A DNA stretch of 64,000 nt from Cruorifilaria tuberocauda (taxonomy: Eukaryota; Nematoda; Chromadorea; Rhabditida; Onchocercidae). A program made the translations under genes and the position numbers. Each line of letters opens with the position of its first letter. The first letter of the stretch is position 1. Below are positions 53,208-64,000 of this stretch, piece by piece. The notes beneath the pieces were generated by a model. That model had not been told where the DNA came from, did not search any database, and worked only from the letters and a program-made list of their open reading frames with translations. The stretch is taken from contig JABVXU010000059.1 of NCBI GenBank assembly GCA_013365365.1, positions 124,001-188,000 of the forward strand, read 5' to 3'.

Positions 53208-55162
53208 TCAAAATGAAATAGTAGCGTCGCTATTGTTATCAGAGTGTAATAAATCATCAGCAATAAGCTCCACAATATCCTCATCTGTAATGCAAAGCAA
53301 TAATGCAAAATTTCAAGAATGATCTTAAAGGATGCTGTACTACGATGAAACAACGAAATATTTATATCGTATAAATTATTAAAAAGTTTCATTGAGAAAT
53401 TCTTGAATGTATTTGTATAAAGAAAAGCTGACCCATTTCACTTTTACGAGGCGATGGTGAATTTAAAATAGTATCTAGCATTCGTGAAAATGAAACTGTT
53501 TCTGTTTCGGGCCGATTGGATGGATTGCTCAATGGTGGTAACGAAGGTAATCTTGTTGATGCTGCTGATTCATTTGATACTGGTGTAATTGGTGGTAGTT
53601 TCCTAGGATGGGTTGATGATAGAGATGAGATATATTCGGTTGATTGTTGCTGATGTTTGGATATCGTACTTGTCAATTCCTTCGGAGTTTGTTGTCGTCG
53701 TTCAAAAATTTTTGTTGATTTTAAATTGTTCGTTTCCTCTACTTTATCGGCATTATTCAATTTTTCCAATGATTGATCAGTTTGTATTTCCTTTCCATTT
53801 CTTCTTTCATTTCCGTTACTGTTTCTAGGATAAAATAAAAAGTTTCTTTCCTTTGAAGTATTTAAAGTTAAAAAAATTAAGTAAAAAATTAAAATGTTTG
53901 CCATTTAATAATATTCATGAAAAACTATAATTAAATGATATTAGATGAAAGTAAGAACCAGAATATATATCTCACAAGTATTGATAAAGATAGGAGTTGA
54001 AAAAGATTTTGAAAACTTTGAGTGAATAGAAGAGAACGGTGAATTGTTAATTTTGCCCAGGTTAATTAATTACAGTTTGAACAGGTTAGATTTTCAGACT
54101 TTTTAAAAATCCTTCTCGGATTATCAGAATTTCTTTAGAATTTTTAGAGATTCTTGTAATTCATCAAATTTCAATCTTTACTGAATTGTTTATTGTTTAC
54201 TACTGAGGTAGGTACTGCCACTGTTCATGTGTTCTCTTCGAAGAACAACACTTCGCATGTGTCGTGCTATTTAACGTGTTTCAAGTTCAGGAAAAAATAG
54301 AAATGTGATAGAGTGGGAGGACGATTTATGTACCTAAGGTGATTGATTTAAATGCTAAAACAAGTCCCAAATAAAGTAAGCTTTACTCTAAAAATAAGAA
54401 TAGCAGAAGTTTAACCTGTCTAAGATTTTATTTTGATCGTTCGGTATTAAAGTAAGATTTTTCAAAGTTTTATTCAATTCGAAATTATCCATTTGTTGCT
54501 TTTCGATAATTTCTGTATCACTTTTTTGAGATGAGATAAAATTTGAATCGATTTTGCTCATTTCATTAATGCCATTTCTCGTAGAATGTGATTCATTCAT
54601 CATTCGTTCATTTTTGGTTAGAGTAAAATTTGATAAATTGATGCTATCACCAAAAAATTGAAAACATAATGCTTCAGCATTTTCTTTTTTCAATTCTTCC
54701 AAAGAAATGATTTCCTAAAATTTACATGAATTCATAAAAAGAAGAGAAGAAAAAAAAGTTAAAGAGAAGAAATATTTTTTAATTAATAAGTAATAATTTT
54801 ATTACCTGATGTATTTCTTTTTCAAATACTGCTGCTGTTGCTAACAATCGATTTTGCTTGAGGAAATGATAAATAAATGAATAGCCAAGCTTTTGGTCCA
54901 ATTTACTTTTATTCACTTCTGGTTCATTAGCACCGTTATCACTTTCAATTGCAAGAAATATAGCGCAACGTAATTCCGCCTGTATTTTAATGTAAATTTA
55001 TCAATCTAAATTTTTTTTCTTGGCTAACTTATGAAATTCTCCTTCTTAAGCCCAAAATCTTTAAGAGATGAGAATGGCGCGTACCTGTATTCGATCAAGT
55101 GTACCATTAAGGCGTAATTTATCAATGATAGATTGTTTCAAATCAGAAATATCGGAGTCCAT
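53208..55162 (-). CDS. FOP/CEP43 (FGFR1OP)-like LisH centrosomal protein
   Basis: Five exons 5'->3': 55162-55085, 54979-54806, 54714-54416, 53824-53433, 53284-53208; phases close to 339 aa (human FOP 399). The N-terminal 90 residues match the FOP/FOR20 dimerisation region: a short helix (DISDLKQSIIDKLRLNG), then RIQAELRCAIFLAIE, close to the family's IKAELRAAVFLALE, then a LisH-like segment (YSFIYHFLKQNRLLATAAVF). A charged Ser/Asn-rich linker follows, and an acidic end (DEDIVELIADDLLHSDNNSD) resembles the acidic C-terminus of FOP. Such proteins act at centriolar satellites and ciliary bases (family knowledge). The open frame starting at 53904 looks like a secreted protein, but its leader is intron: the acceptor CCTAG at 53825 joins in phase to exon 3. 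Confidence 0.75.
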
Positions 55163-56631
55163 ACATCCAAACAAGCGTATTCCGGCATATTTCCATGGTG
55201 ACAGATATTGGTTTGGTTAGCCATACCTATATTGCACATATCGATAACAATGCATTCAATCATGCATACTTTGAAAATTTTTCTTCCACTCGAAATAAAC
55301 TGATTTATCGGATTAGTCTTAGATGTTACAAAAATCGCAAAATTTTCATTGGAGCAGTAAATATTGCTAGAATGAAACTTAGGTTTAGAAATTATCAATA
55401 AATCAGATAAATTAAAGTTTCTTGCAAAGATTGGTTTATGATTTGTGGCTGAGATTCTTGGGATTAAATAACTGTTATGGCCATTTCGGATACGAAATTA
55501 ATACAACGAAATTTTTGCAACCAACGAAGTAATTATAGAAAAATAGTTTATTATACAAGACAATTGCCTTTTTCGTTTTGTTCTGAATCTATCGGATGAT
55601 CCGACTGATTTCAAAGAAGTGTTTGCGATAGCAGCAATCTCCATGCATGAAATACTTGCCTCGCAATTATCTTGATGCAATGCACCAGCAGGTAACACCT
55701 GTCAAAAGACAGAAAAGTAGAAATTACCTGCTGCTCAAAGGATAGTAACTTCAAAAGAAACTTGCGCATTAAATAATTAATTATTCAAAATGTTTAGGCC
55801 GACAATACGACAATGTTCAATAATGTTATTTAAATTTATTGTGTAATGTATTTATAAGTTTATTATGAGAAAATGAATATTCGTTCAAATTACATTTTGC
55901 TAATTATCACTTCAATCTACTTCTATCTTTATTAATTAGCCAAATAAACTTCAAAAACAGGCTTGGATAATTAATTAATTATCATCTAATATGTCTCACT
56001 AAAATGAAATGCAGCATCGATATGGAAATCTCTCATTTGAGATGAAATGAAGCAGACATGAAAGGTCGAATAGCATAAGAACGTGTAATTAGACTGGTGA
56101 CCTGATATTTTACTCATCTTAACAAAAGAGTTTAGTGCAGTAGAAAAGTTAGATGATAGAAACGATTAATCAGTGAAAATAAGTTATATGATTACTTAGT
56201 AATTGCAATTTCCACAGTTACATCTGAAAATATGTGATATAAATGGATGATCAATGGAGATAATTGAAGAGCAGTTAACGATCTTTTATAACATTAATTA
56301 ACTTGTTATGCTAATGCTCAATTATCATCAATGTGACTGAAAATACTCTATTTTGCCTGACTAGAAACAGGTTAGTTTAATTAGTATTGTTTTCTAATGA
56401 CAAATATCAAAAATGTTGTTAAGGTTGGACAAGTTAGGATAATTTGCTTACTATGCTTGATTTAAATTTGCCAACGATTGTATAAGTAGAGAGTATAAGC
56501 CATATCTTGTCATTCATTTCTTTTTATTTTAGCACTGTGATCTTATCATTTCATATTTTGTCTGATCATTTTCATTTTGTAATAACAAAGCAAATAAAGA
56601 ATTTCACTTTATGTTCACAAGAAATTAATTA
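55163..56631. other. spacer between FOP-like gene and TauE/SafE-like gene
   Basis: About 1.5 kb between two minus-strand genes. One open segment (minus, about 55717-55500) starts right behind a good acceptor (TTTTGACAG) and could be an exon or 5'UTR exon, but has no recognisable similarity, no confirmed donor and no partner. The rest is AT-rich without visible features. Confidence 0.35.
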
Positions 56632-59600
56632 TCAACAATGATCGATAGCAATAGCGCTATCATTTGTTTTTTTTTCTTTCAATTCAAAAGCTTTCATCTT
56701 TTGCAACATTAATTTTTGTCCGCATCGTGCCAGTACCATGTAAAATATCAATGAACCACTGATAAGAGCCAATGTAAAAATGAGTAATGTCCAATCAGGC
56801 TTAATTATTATCAAAGCACTGATCTGAAATTACTTCAAAGTACAGAATTTACAGCAATCAAAATTAACATTTTGACGTTTTGCAAAAACAAAAAAAGAAT
56901 ATCCAACAATTTATGAAATTTTCTCACCAAAGCAAGCGTTTCTAATATATAAATAAATGATGCAAGTGTTAATCGATGAAAATATGATGCAAGAAAACTA
57001 CCAATTGGCGCAAAAATCACAACAACCGGCATACATACCGAGAAATAATTCCATGATTCCTGAAATATTTCAGTAATTCCTGATGAACTTCCATCATATG
57101 CAAACAACAAATGTCTTCGAATTAGAATTAATCATGAAAGAATTGACTAATTATATAAAAGGAAAAAAAATGCATCAAACAGTTTTTAATTGATTGATAT
57201 GATAGTTTCAATTTCGTTCAGAAATCATCGCATGTTATTGTATAGTTCTATACTGAAATTATCAATTGTTTGAAATTCTATTCAGTTAAATTAACACCTG
57301 TTGAATTTCATTTTGCATAAAATGTCGCCAAAAAAAGCCAACTAAACTATTTGCTGCCATTAGTATCACAGACGTTGGTGTTGCAACTTTTTCACTTATT
57401 CGAAAAAATAATGTAAGAATTGAGAAGGAATAAATATCAATGCCGGAACCGGCAATACCGGTGAAAATGCCTTAGATAATAATATTAATTGATATGATTA
57501 TTTTAGTTTCATTCAAATTTGAATTCACTTTTATTTCTTTATCACAAAAATTCACATTAAAATTTCTTGATTTCCTTTCATTAAATTCATCAATTTGCGC
57601 ATGTTAATCTCATTTTCTTCATATGCGACAATTGCGCAATATAATGTGACATTTAGCAGTGTGGCTTTTGAAGTTTCTTGCAAAACTGTAAATGCATCAA
57701 ATCGTCTAAAATGCCAATACTTTTTACTGATAAGATAAGTTAATAGTTGCTTAATTCATTGAGGTAATTTAAAAATGCATTCATTTAATAATGGAAAATT
57801 TCATACCTCCGACAAATCCATTGATGGCTAAAATAAGCGCTTTTGTTAAGGTAAATTGATCAATTTTATTAAACGTTTTGCGTTCTTTTTCAAAATTTAA
57901 AACAAATAGTGCAATTGAAAATGAAAAAAACACTGAAACAAATGCCATTTTCTTTTCTGCTGGTGTCATCAAGGAGTCAACAATCTAAAAAGTTCCAAAG
58001 AGGTCAAATGTTGAATTTCAAGTTTTTTGGAATTATATTTTGTCTGCATTAACGTAGATGATAAATATATATAACATAAGTTTCCCTCAAACTTTATCAT
58101 TCGGTAAATAAGGCATGAAATTTTTAAAAGTTCTTTTATTAATGCAATTATAGCTATTAATGAAATAAATGCTGCACATGGATAACTCGTTCGTTAATTT
58201 CTTTATTCGAGCATTTCCTATTTTATGAATTTTGCCTGAAGTTTAATAAATGAATTGTAGCGTACGTGAATTGCTTAGCGTTTCACGTCTTTTATTTTAT
58301 CCTACTGCATAAAATAATTTCACGTTAATTTTGATCATAAATATAAATTTAAAAGAAATGACTTCAAGTCCGAAGACAACACCAAAAATGGCACCACTCG
58401 TTGAGAATATTATTGAATGCCATTCAACTAATATTCCATTAAAAAAAATAGTAAATGAAGCAGCAGTTAAACCTTAAAGTAACCAATGATAAGAAAGAGT
58501 GAAAGAAATTGATTAATTTCATTGATACTTCTCTTTCAGTCATTTGAGTGACCAATGGTCGAGAAAAGTTATTAATTTCTTGCTGACTGTGAATGAAATG
58601 TGTTGAATTTTTGACGAATATTCATAATTTCATAAATCTTAGCATCAATTAAGAGGATTGCCAACTATGATAGTAAACTATCAGCTAAATAACTGTAAAA
58701 TTTTACAAATTATTTTAATTATTTATAAGAATGATTAAAACTATTTGCAAAAAGGTTGATAGCTTGAATTAATGATTTTATGATCAAATTATAATACGAT
58801 ATAAGTTAAACTTAGATTATTATTATTATTGATGCATTCTAATTTAATAATTCAAGATGCTACAATAGTATAACTATTTATTTGAAATGAAATACCGCAT
58901 GATTGTATCATAAATGAAAAGTCACGAGCCACAACAGGACTTATATTGAGAGCTAATGTCATTACTGGAAATGCGACAGCTCCGCCACCTTCTGTTGTCA
59001 TCCCTAAAAATCATTATCATAACAATTTTTAACATTCAATTCAAATTAAATGCCTCCAAAATCAATTTTCCATGGAAAATGAGAAAATTTTTTATTCGAT
59101 CTAAAATATTACAACATTTCATAGCATACGAATTAAATTATCATTTTTTAAATAGTTTAAAAATTTTCTAATTTCATAATTACTCCGAATTACCTTCAAT
59201 GATCAACCATGAATGAGGAGGATTACATCATGAGAAAAAAAATAAAATGAGCGATAATTTGGTTTGAAATCAAATTTCATTAAATTTTTTTGAAAAGTTA
59301 AATGATGAGAAGCGAATGATTTATTTACTGAAAATCATACCTCCAATTAATCCTCCAAAAATCATCACTATAGGCATTACATATTCTTTTGTAAAATAAT
59401 GATAGAAATTATAACGTAAAGCCAATAACCAATATACTGTTTGGAAAAAAACGAACGGTATGAGAAAACCTTAAAAACAAGGAAAAGAAAATCAGATAGT
59501 ATGAATATTTTTAATTTGACGAAATTTGCTTGATATATTTTTTCATCAATTTTTTTTCTTTCATGAAGTTTAATTTTGGTTTTTAATGAGACAAAATGTT

Positions 59601-60420
59601 TCCAAAGAAAGTTTTTCAAAGATTAATTAAGATTTCCTGTGAAATAATTATAGCAATGAATGTAAGCATAGAAATTACCCAATAATTTCCGATGTCTAAC
59701 CAATAATTCATCAATACTTCCATGATTTTCTTGAATGATTGTACCTTCCTCATTTGCATATTTTTGTCCTAAAACAAAAATTATTTCATTTTTAGTTTCG
59801 TTATCATTCTAATTCTAAAATAATATAGCATAAATTAGTGAAATATGTAGTAGAAATGATAAACAGATACATATGCGATATAGTAACTGTTGAAATTTTA
59901 AAAGTAATTAGCATAAAACAATTAGCGAAAATAAAGCTACGAAAATCTAAAAACTTTCTATTCCTCATTAATAAAAAAGTATTTCAAATTTAAAAAGACT
60001 AATTTAAAATGAAAGACTGATGAAAGTTGTAGTTAAAATCAAAAGATTGTTTTTGATTAAAATTAGCACAAATTAGAAAGCGGTAAAAATAATTCAAGTT
60101 TAGCTAACAAAATTTAATAACTCCATTATCTCGAAATTATAATATGAAATGAAATTTATGCAAATTTCTCTAATCAATAATCAGATTACCAATTAATCGT
60201 TACCTTCTATGAAATATTTCCTGATGAATTTGCATAATTTCCAACGAAATGTTGAAATTGCTGTAACGTTCCTCTCAACGTTTCCTCTATCAATCATTTT
60301 TGAAATGTTAAAGGTATTTTGAATTGTAAATGAAATGATTGAAAGACTTGTTCGAGACAAAAAAAAATATTTGAATAGAATGGAAGGGAGAAGACGCATG
60401 TCATTGTGATAGCAAAACAT
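56632..60420 (-). CDS. TauE/SafE-family multi-pass membrane transporter
   Basis: Nine exons 5'->3': 60420-60204, 59768-59679, 59469-59341, 59003-58896, 58472-58363, 57984-57807, 57470-57298, 57059-56928, 56823-56632; phases close to 442 aa (401 aa if the in-frame ATG at 60297 is used). About 8-10 hydrophobic helices follow an N-terminal soluble region (LLVRHRKLL). The signature GLIGGMTTEGGGAVAFPVMT and its second-half counterpart FVGGIFTGIAGSGIDIYSFS are the paired Gly-rich motifs of TauE/SafE (PF01925) permeases, linked in other organisms to export of sulfite, sulfoacetate or other organic anions. The metazoan substrate is not known to me. A basic tail (KMKAFELKEKK) ends the protein. The exon 5 donor (GAA|GTCATT) was preferred over a downstream site because it gives FGLEIVDSL. 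Confidence 0.85.
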
Positions 60421-61779
60421 TTTTTAAATTACAATTACAAATTTCTCAAATGGTCTATGATTACTTCAGAAATTAACAAAAAATTACTTACCTACAATTA
60501 AATAAGTAACAATTAAGTTTGCTTCGTTATCGTAACAAATTAATACGTTACTAGATTGATATAAGTTGCACTTATTAATTTTGAAAAGAATTTATCACTT
60601 ATCAATACTGAAACGTATGCTACGTCAAAATCACTTGAACTGTATATAATATGAACAAGAAAATTCTTTTTAATTTAAAAATTTCAAAAATTTTGAAGTT
60701 AAATTTGCAATTTTATGCATTAAAATGAAATTGAAAAATGAATATATCGTACTTAAATTTAAACGAGCTTGAACAACAGAAGCTTTTTAAGCCATATCCT
60801 TCAAATCAATTAATGAGTAATTTTGGTGGAAAGAATTACGCTTGGGGAAATAACCCTGATCGATAATAATTTTCAATTTTTTTGTCAAATGTCAGATTTT
60901 TTTGGTAGCTTATAAAATTATTTTAAAAATGCTTTTTATTTTTCAAAAATTAAAAATTAGTTGGTTAATCGTAGCTAACAATATTCTTGACTATAAAATG
61001 CAATAGCAATTTATTGGTGAATCAACAATATAATTGTAGATTCTAAAAATTTTCTCCTTGAACAGTTTTTGAGGAAAATATTACTATGAAAAAACCTTTT
61101 ACTGTAATCATCCTTTCGCTTTTTCTCTCTAAAGTTAAAGCTTAAAAACTGATATCAATGAGTGAATAGTTATCACATAGAAAATCATTTTTATAATTTG
61201 AAAAACATAAACAATATTTTTTCGGCAAAATTAAAAAGCAAATTGCAATGCACTTTCATTTTGACAATTCTTTTCAGGCCATAAACTTTGCCCTTTTCAG
61301 ACTTATAATTATAATTTGACTTATAGCTTATAATTTAAGGCCAGATTTATATAAATTTACATTCAATCTTACTACAACTTTGCTATTCTGCTAATTTATT
61401 CCTTCCTTTCATTACATGCAAAAAGAAATAATCAAACAACAAATTGATAAATGATTCAAATTGATTACCACTGATAATTGCAACTGTTATTGATATCAAT
61501 CGTAACGTGACTAAAGAAACAAGCTTGTTTATTGTCTATGAATTGTAGCATCAACGACATACTTCGTTATCAGTTATCAGGATGTAATGGTTAGTTGTAG
61601 CAGTTGAACCGCTATACCTTTCCCTCGTTATCGTTATCGTTATCGAAGATGACCTTATCAGTCTTCCTCTCAGTCGTCCGAATACAATCAATCAGCATTT
61701 GTCGTTATTCACTAGTGCTAATAAAAATTTTTTAACTAATTTTCAATTTTACACTTACAGCAAATATTCTATTTAATTC
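60421..61779. other. divergent promoter region, TauE/SafE-like (-) and Rab32-like (+)
   Basis: About 1.36 kb shared upstream region of two divergent genes. Very AT-rich except near 61500-61700, where GATA-type sites cluster (separate entry). A trans-splice-like acceptor (ACACTTACAG, ends 61760) lies 20 bp before the Rab ATG. No coding exon seen. Confidence 0.5.
61445..61660. promoter_or_regulatory. cluster of GATA-factor sites upstream of the Rab32-like gene
   Basis: TGATAA/TTATCA occurs at 61445-61450, 61472-61477, 61567-61572, 61574-61579 and 61655-61660, plus three tandem GTTATC units at about 61627-61644. All lie 120-335 bp before the ATG. TGATAA is the core of nematode intestinal GATA sites (ELT-2/ELT-7; known in C. 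elegans). The regulatory role is inferred. Confidence 0.5.
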
Positions 61780-63791
61780 ATGAATTCATCTCAGGTAAGC
61801 AAATAATACAACATTTATTTAACAAAATTTATGAGAATCTAAAAATTTCAAGAAGGAAAGTTTGAGAAATTTCGTTCATATAAATAAATTGAAGTGAATA
61901 AATTATTGTTGAAATGAATTCAATTTATTCTTTTTTTGTCATTCACTCAAATTGAGTAAAATTTGATGCGTCTGAAATTATTTCTTATTAAGTAATATAT
62001 TTGCTAGGAAAAGATCAAATTAAATTTTAATGAAAGTAAGTGAGAATAAATAAGCATTACATTATTTATGAGAACTTTTAAGTTATTTCTTTTCATCTGT
62101 GTTTTCGTCAGGTTAATACTCATAAATTAAGAGATAAAAAAATGGAAAAAAACCAGTTGGAAGAAAAAAAAAACCCACTTTTAGCCATCGACATCATCGA
62201 GCGGATATACGATATCTATCAAGGATCAATTTTTGTTTAAAATTTTAATTATTGGCGATGTCGGTACTGGAAAATCATCCATTGTACAGCGTTATGCGCA
62301 TAATTTGTTTACACAACATTACAAAGCTACGGTTTGTGAAATGTCAAACATTTTGGTTTGATTATTTTTTATTTGGAGATTATCCTGATTTGATATAAGT
62401 GAAGTCATCGAAGTATATTGCATAAATATGAAGGAATTGAAATTAGTGAATGGTTACAAAAATCGATTTGACATTATTACAAAAATCGATGTAACATTGA
62501 TTCTGTTTGTTTGTTGTTAACAGGATTGTAAAAAAAAATCAATCAGAGAAAAATTAAGCCTAAAGCATTAATCGGGGATGATACGATGAAGTGGTAAAAG
62601 AAAGTTCTAGGAGGATAATCTTAACTTTTAATTTAGTTCTAGGAGGACAATCTTAACTTTCAATCCTTTAGCTATAATAATAATTTGTCTTTAAAGAATC
62701 ATGCAAAAAAAGCTTTTTGTTGAAATTTTTAAGATTTCAAATAAGACTTCAGAATTTTAGGTCGGTGTTGATTTCGCAACACGAAATTTGTTTTGGAATG
62801 ATGAGATAACACTACGGTTACAACTATGGGATATTTCAGGTTGATGCTTGATTTTTTTCATTTCAAATTCTTATTATGTAAATTCTCTTCTTTCTAAACA
62901 ATATTCGAGTATAGCAATTTGTTTTCACTTAGGTCAAGATCGATTCAGTAATATGACACGAGTATACTACAAGGATGCTCATGGCGCTCTTGTAGTCTTC
63001 GATTGTACTCGTCAAAATACTTATGATGGAGCATTACGCTGGAAAACCGACCTGGATAGTAAAATTACTCTTGCTGATGAAAAACCACTACCTGCTGTAC
63101 TTGTTGCTAATAAGGTACCCTCTGTTTTTTATCTTAAAATGACGATCATATATTCAGTTAAAAGAGAAATTTCACTGAACTTTCTGGCTAGAACAATTTC
63201 TTTCAACGAGGAAAAAAACTTTGTAAATTCGTATTTACGAAGATCTTTAGTATTTTATTCAGGAATTGTTTTACTGTTAAGTTAGTATTTAGTAAGGATT
63301 TCTGACATGAAAAAATAACTGCTGGGTTTTACAGAATTGCGAAGTTGTATAATGTCAACTCGTTGATCAATCCAATCGTAAAGATCTGTTTTCATCAATT
63401 TTTAATGGTAATTAAACATTCATTCCTTTAGGCTGATCTTGACAACAAAATAACAGATGAAAAACTTGAGGAATATCGCGAAAAAGGTGGTTTTCTTAAT
63501 GCTTTGAAAACATCAGCGAAAGCCAATTATGGCATTGAAAATGCATTTGGTTTACTAGTAGAACAGGTATGATTAAATTCAAATTTATTTCTCTTTAAAA
63601 TTCATAAAATATGCAACATTCAGACTGCCAAAATTTTTTGAACTTATTTCCAGATCCTTGAAGTAAGGAAAAGTGGCCAATATATAGTGCCATATTCTCA
63701 AGGTGATCAGACAATCAAAAAGTTACATCGTATATCGGAACGAAGAACAGGAGGAAAATTTGACTTGAAGTGGCGATCATGTTGTAAATGA
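61780..63791 (+). CDS. glo-1: Rab32/38 family small GTPase (GLO-1-like)
   Basis: Six exons: 61780-61794, 62185-62331, 62761-62839, 62933-63114, 63432-63566, 63654-63791; phases close to 231 aa. Guanine-nucleotide motifs: P-loop GDVGTGKSS, effector region HYKATVGVDFATR, switch II WDISGQDRFSNMTRVYYKDA, NKAD (split by intron 4 after Lys) and TSAKAN. RLQLWDI, NMTRVYYK and WKTDLDSKI are characteristic of Rab32/38. It ends RSCCK, a plausible geranylgeranylation site. Rab32/38 GTPases direct cargo to lysosome-related organelles; in C. elegans GLO-1 is needed for intestinal gut granules (family knowledge). The usual switch II is WDIAGQER, so Ala->Ser and Glu->Asp are atypical. The symbol is by family, not by search. 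Rab29 or Rab7L1 are less likely. Confidence 0.9.
62603..62666. repeat. 32-bp imperfect tandem duplication in Rab intron 2
   Basis: Two copies (starting 62603 and 62635) of AGTTCTAGGAGGAYAATCTT and its following bases differ at a few positions. Intronic, no coding role seen. Confidence 0.85.
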
Positions 63792-64000
63792 CCTAATGTT
63801 CACTAATTTTATGCTAGTAACATTAATAGATCATTCCGAAAGGACAATCTAAAAAAGGTCAGCCTTACAGTGATAAAGAAAACAAATGTAATGTAGAAGT
63901 TTGGAAAATTTTCAAAAAATACTCGTGGAATTTTAGTTCATGATATCATTTTCACTATTCATAATCACCATTTGATGAACCAATCAGTCCGCAATCTCTT
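63792..64000. other. 3' flank of the Rab32-like gene
   Basis: Probable 3'UTR and start of the next intergenic region; no clear AATAAA and no coding exon recognised up to the window edge. Confidence 0.4.

Noticed and set aside
55138..55398. Cys-containing small open frame upstream of the FOP-like gene
   Set aside because: Overlaps FOP-like exon 1 in another frame and lacks a signal peptide or conserved spacing.
1..64000. CRISPR arrays, bacterial operons or Wolbachia insertions
   Set aside because: No regularly spaced repeats and no intronless bacterial-type coding stretches; all recognised genes are eukaryotic and intron-rich.

Overview
The window is AT-rich nuclear DNA of a nematode, most probably a filarial one. 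Genes are built from many short exons (about 40-300 bp) with short introns ending in TTTTCAG/TTTTAG, several start codons sit just behind an orphan acceptor as expected for spliced-leader trans-splicing, and the protein set is metazoan. No rRNA, tRNA, CRISPR, virus or intact transposon was recognised. All gene models below were built by hand from splice signals, reading phase and family knowledge. In every complete model the exon phases close exactly.

Layout, left to right. (1) + strand 174-1884: 3' end of an unrecognised, propeller-like gene that starts outside the window. (2) + strand 2333-6442: a CUB-CUB-LDLa-TM receptor auxiliary protein of the NETO / SOL-2 type. (3) - strand 9201-6864: mitochondrial-type Xaa-Pro aminopeptidase 3 (XPNPEP3). 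(4) - strand 14911-10458: UBAP2L/Lingerer homologue (PQN-59 type). (5) + strand 16284-26016: complete MSH6 in 28 exons. (6) + strand 26975-52468: one giant gene of 69 coding exons for BLTP1 (KIAA1109/Tweek/LPD-3), a bridge-like lipid transfer protein of about 3,644 aa, with three inferred GC-AG introns. (7) - strand 55162-53208: a FOP/CEP43-like LisH centrosomal protein. (8) - strand 60420-56632: a TauE/SafE-type membrane transporter. (9) + strand 61780-63791: a Rab32/38 (GLO-1-like) GTPase with a cluster of GATA sites in its promoter.

The genes are mostly unrelated housekeeping and neuronal functions: receptor trafficking, proline peptide processing, RNA-granule biology, mismatch repair, inter-organelle lipid transfer, centriole/cilium biology, anion transport and lysosome-related organelle biogenesis. 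The most notable points are the complete BLTP1 model and its GC-AG introns, a FOP-type centrosomal gene in a nematode, the GATA cluster in front of the Rab32 gene, a His-rich tail on the NETO-like protein, and a possible exon duplication in XPNPEP3. I found no obvious new mobile or defence system.
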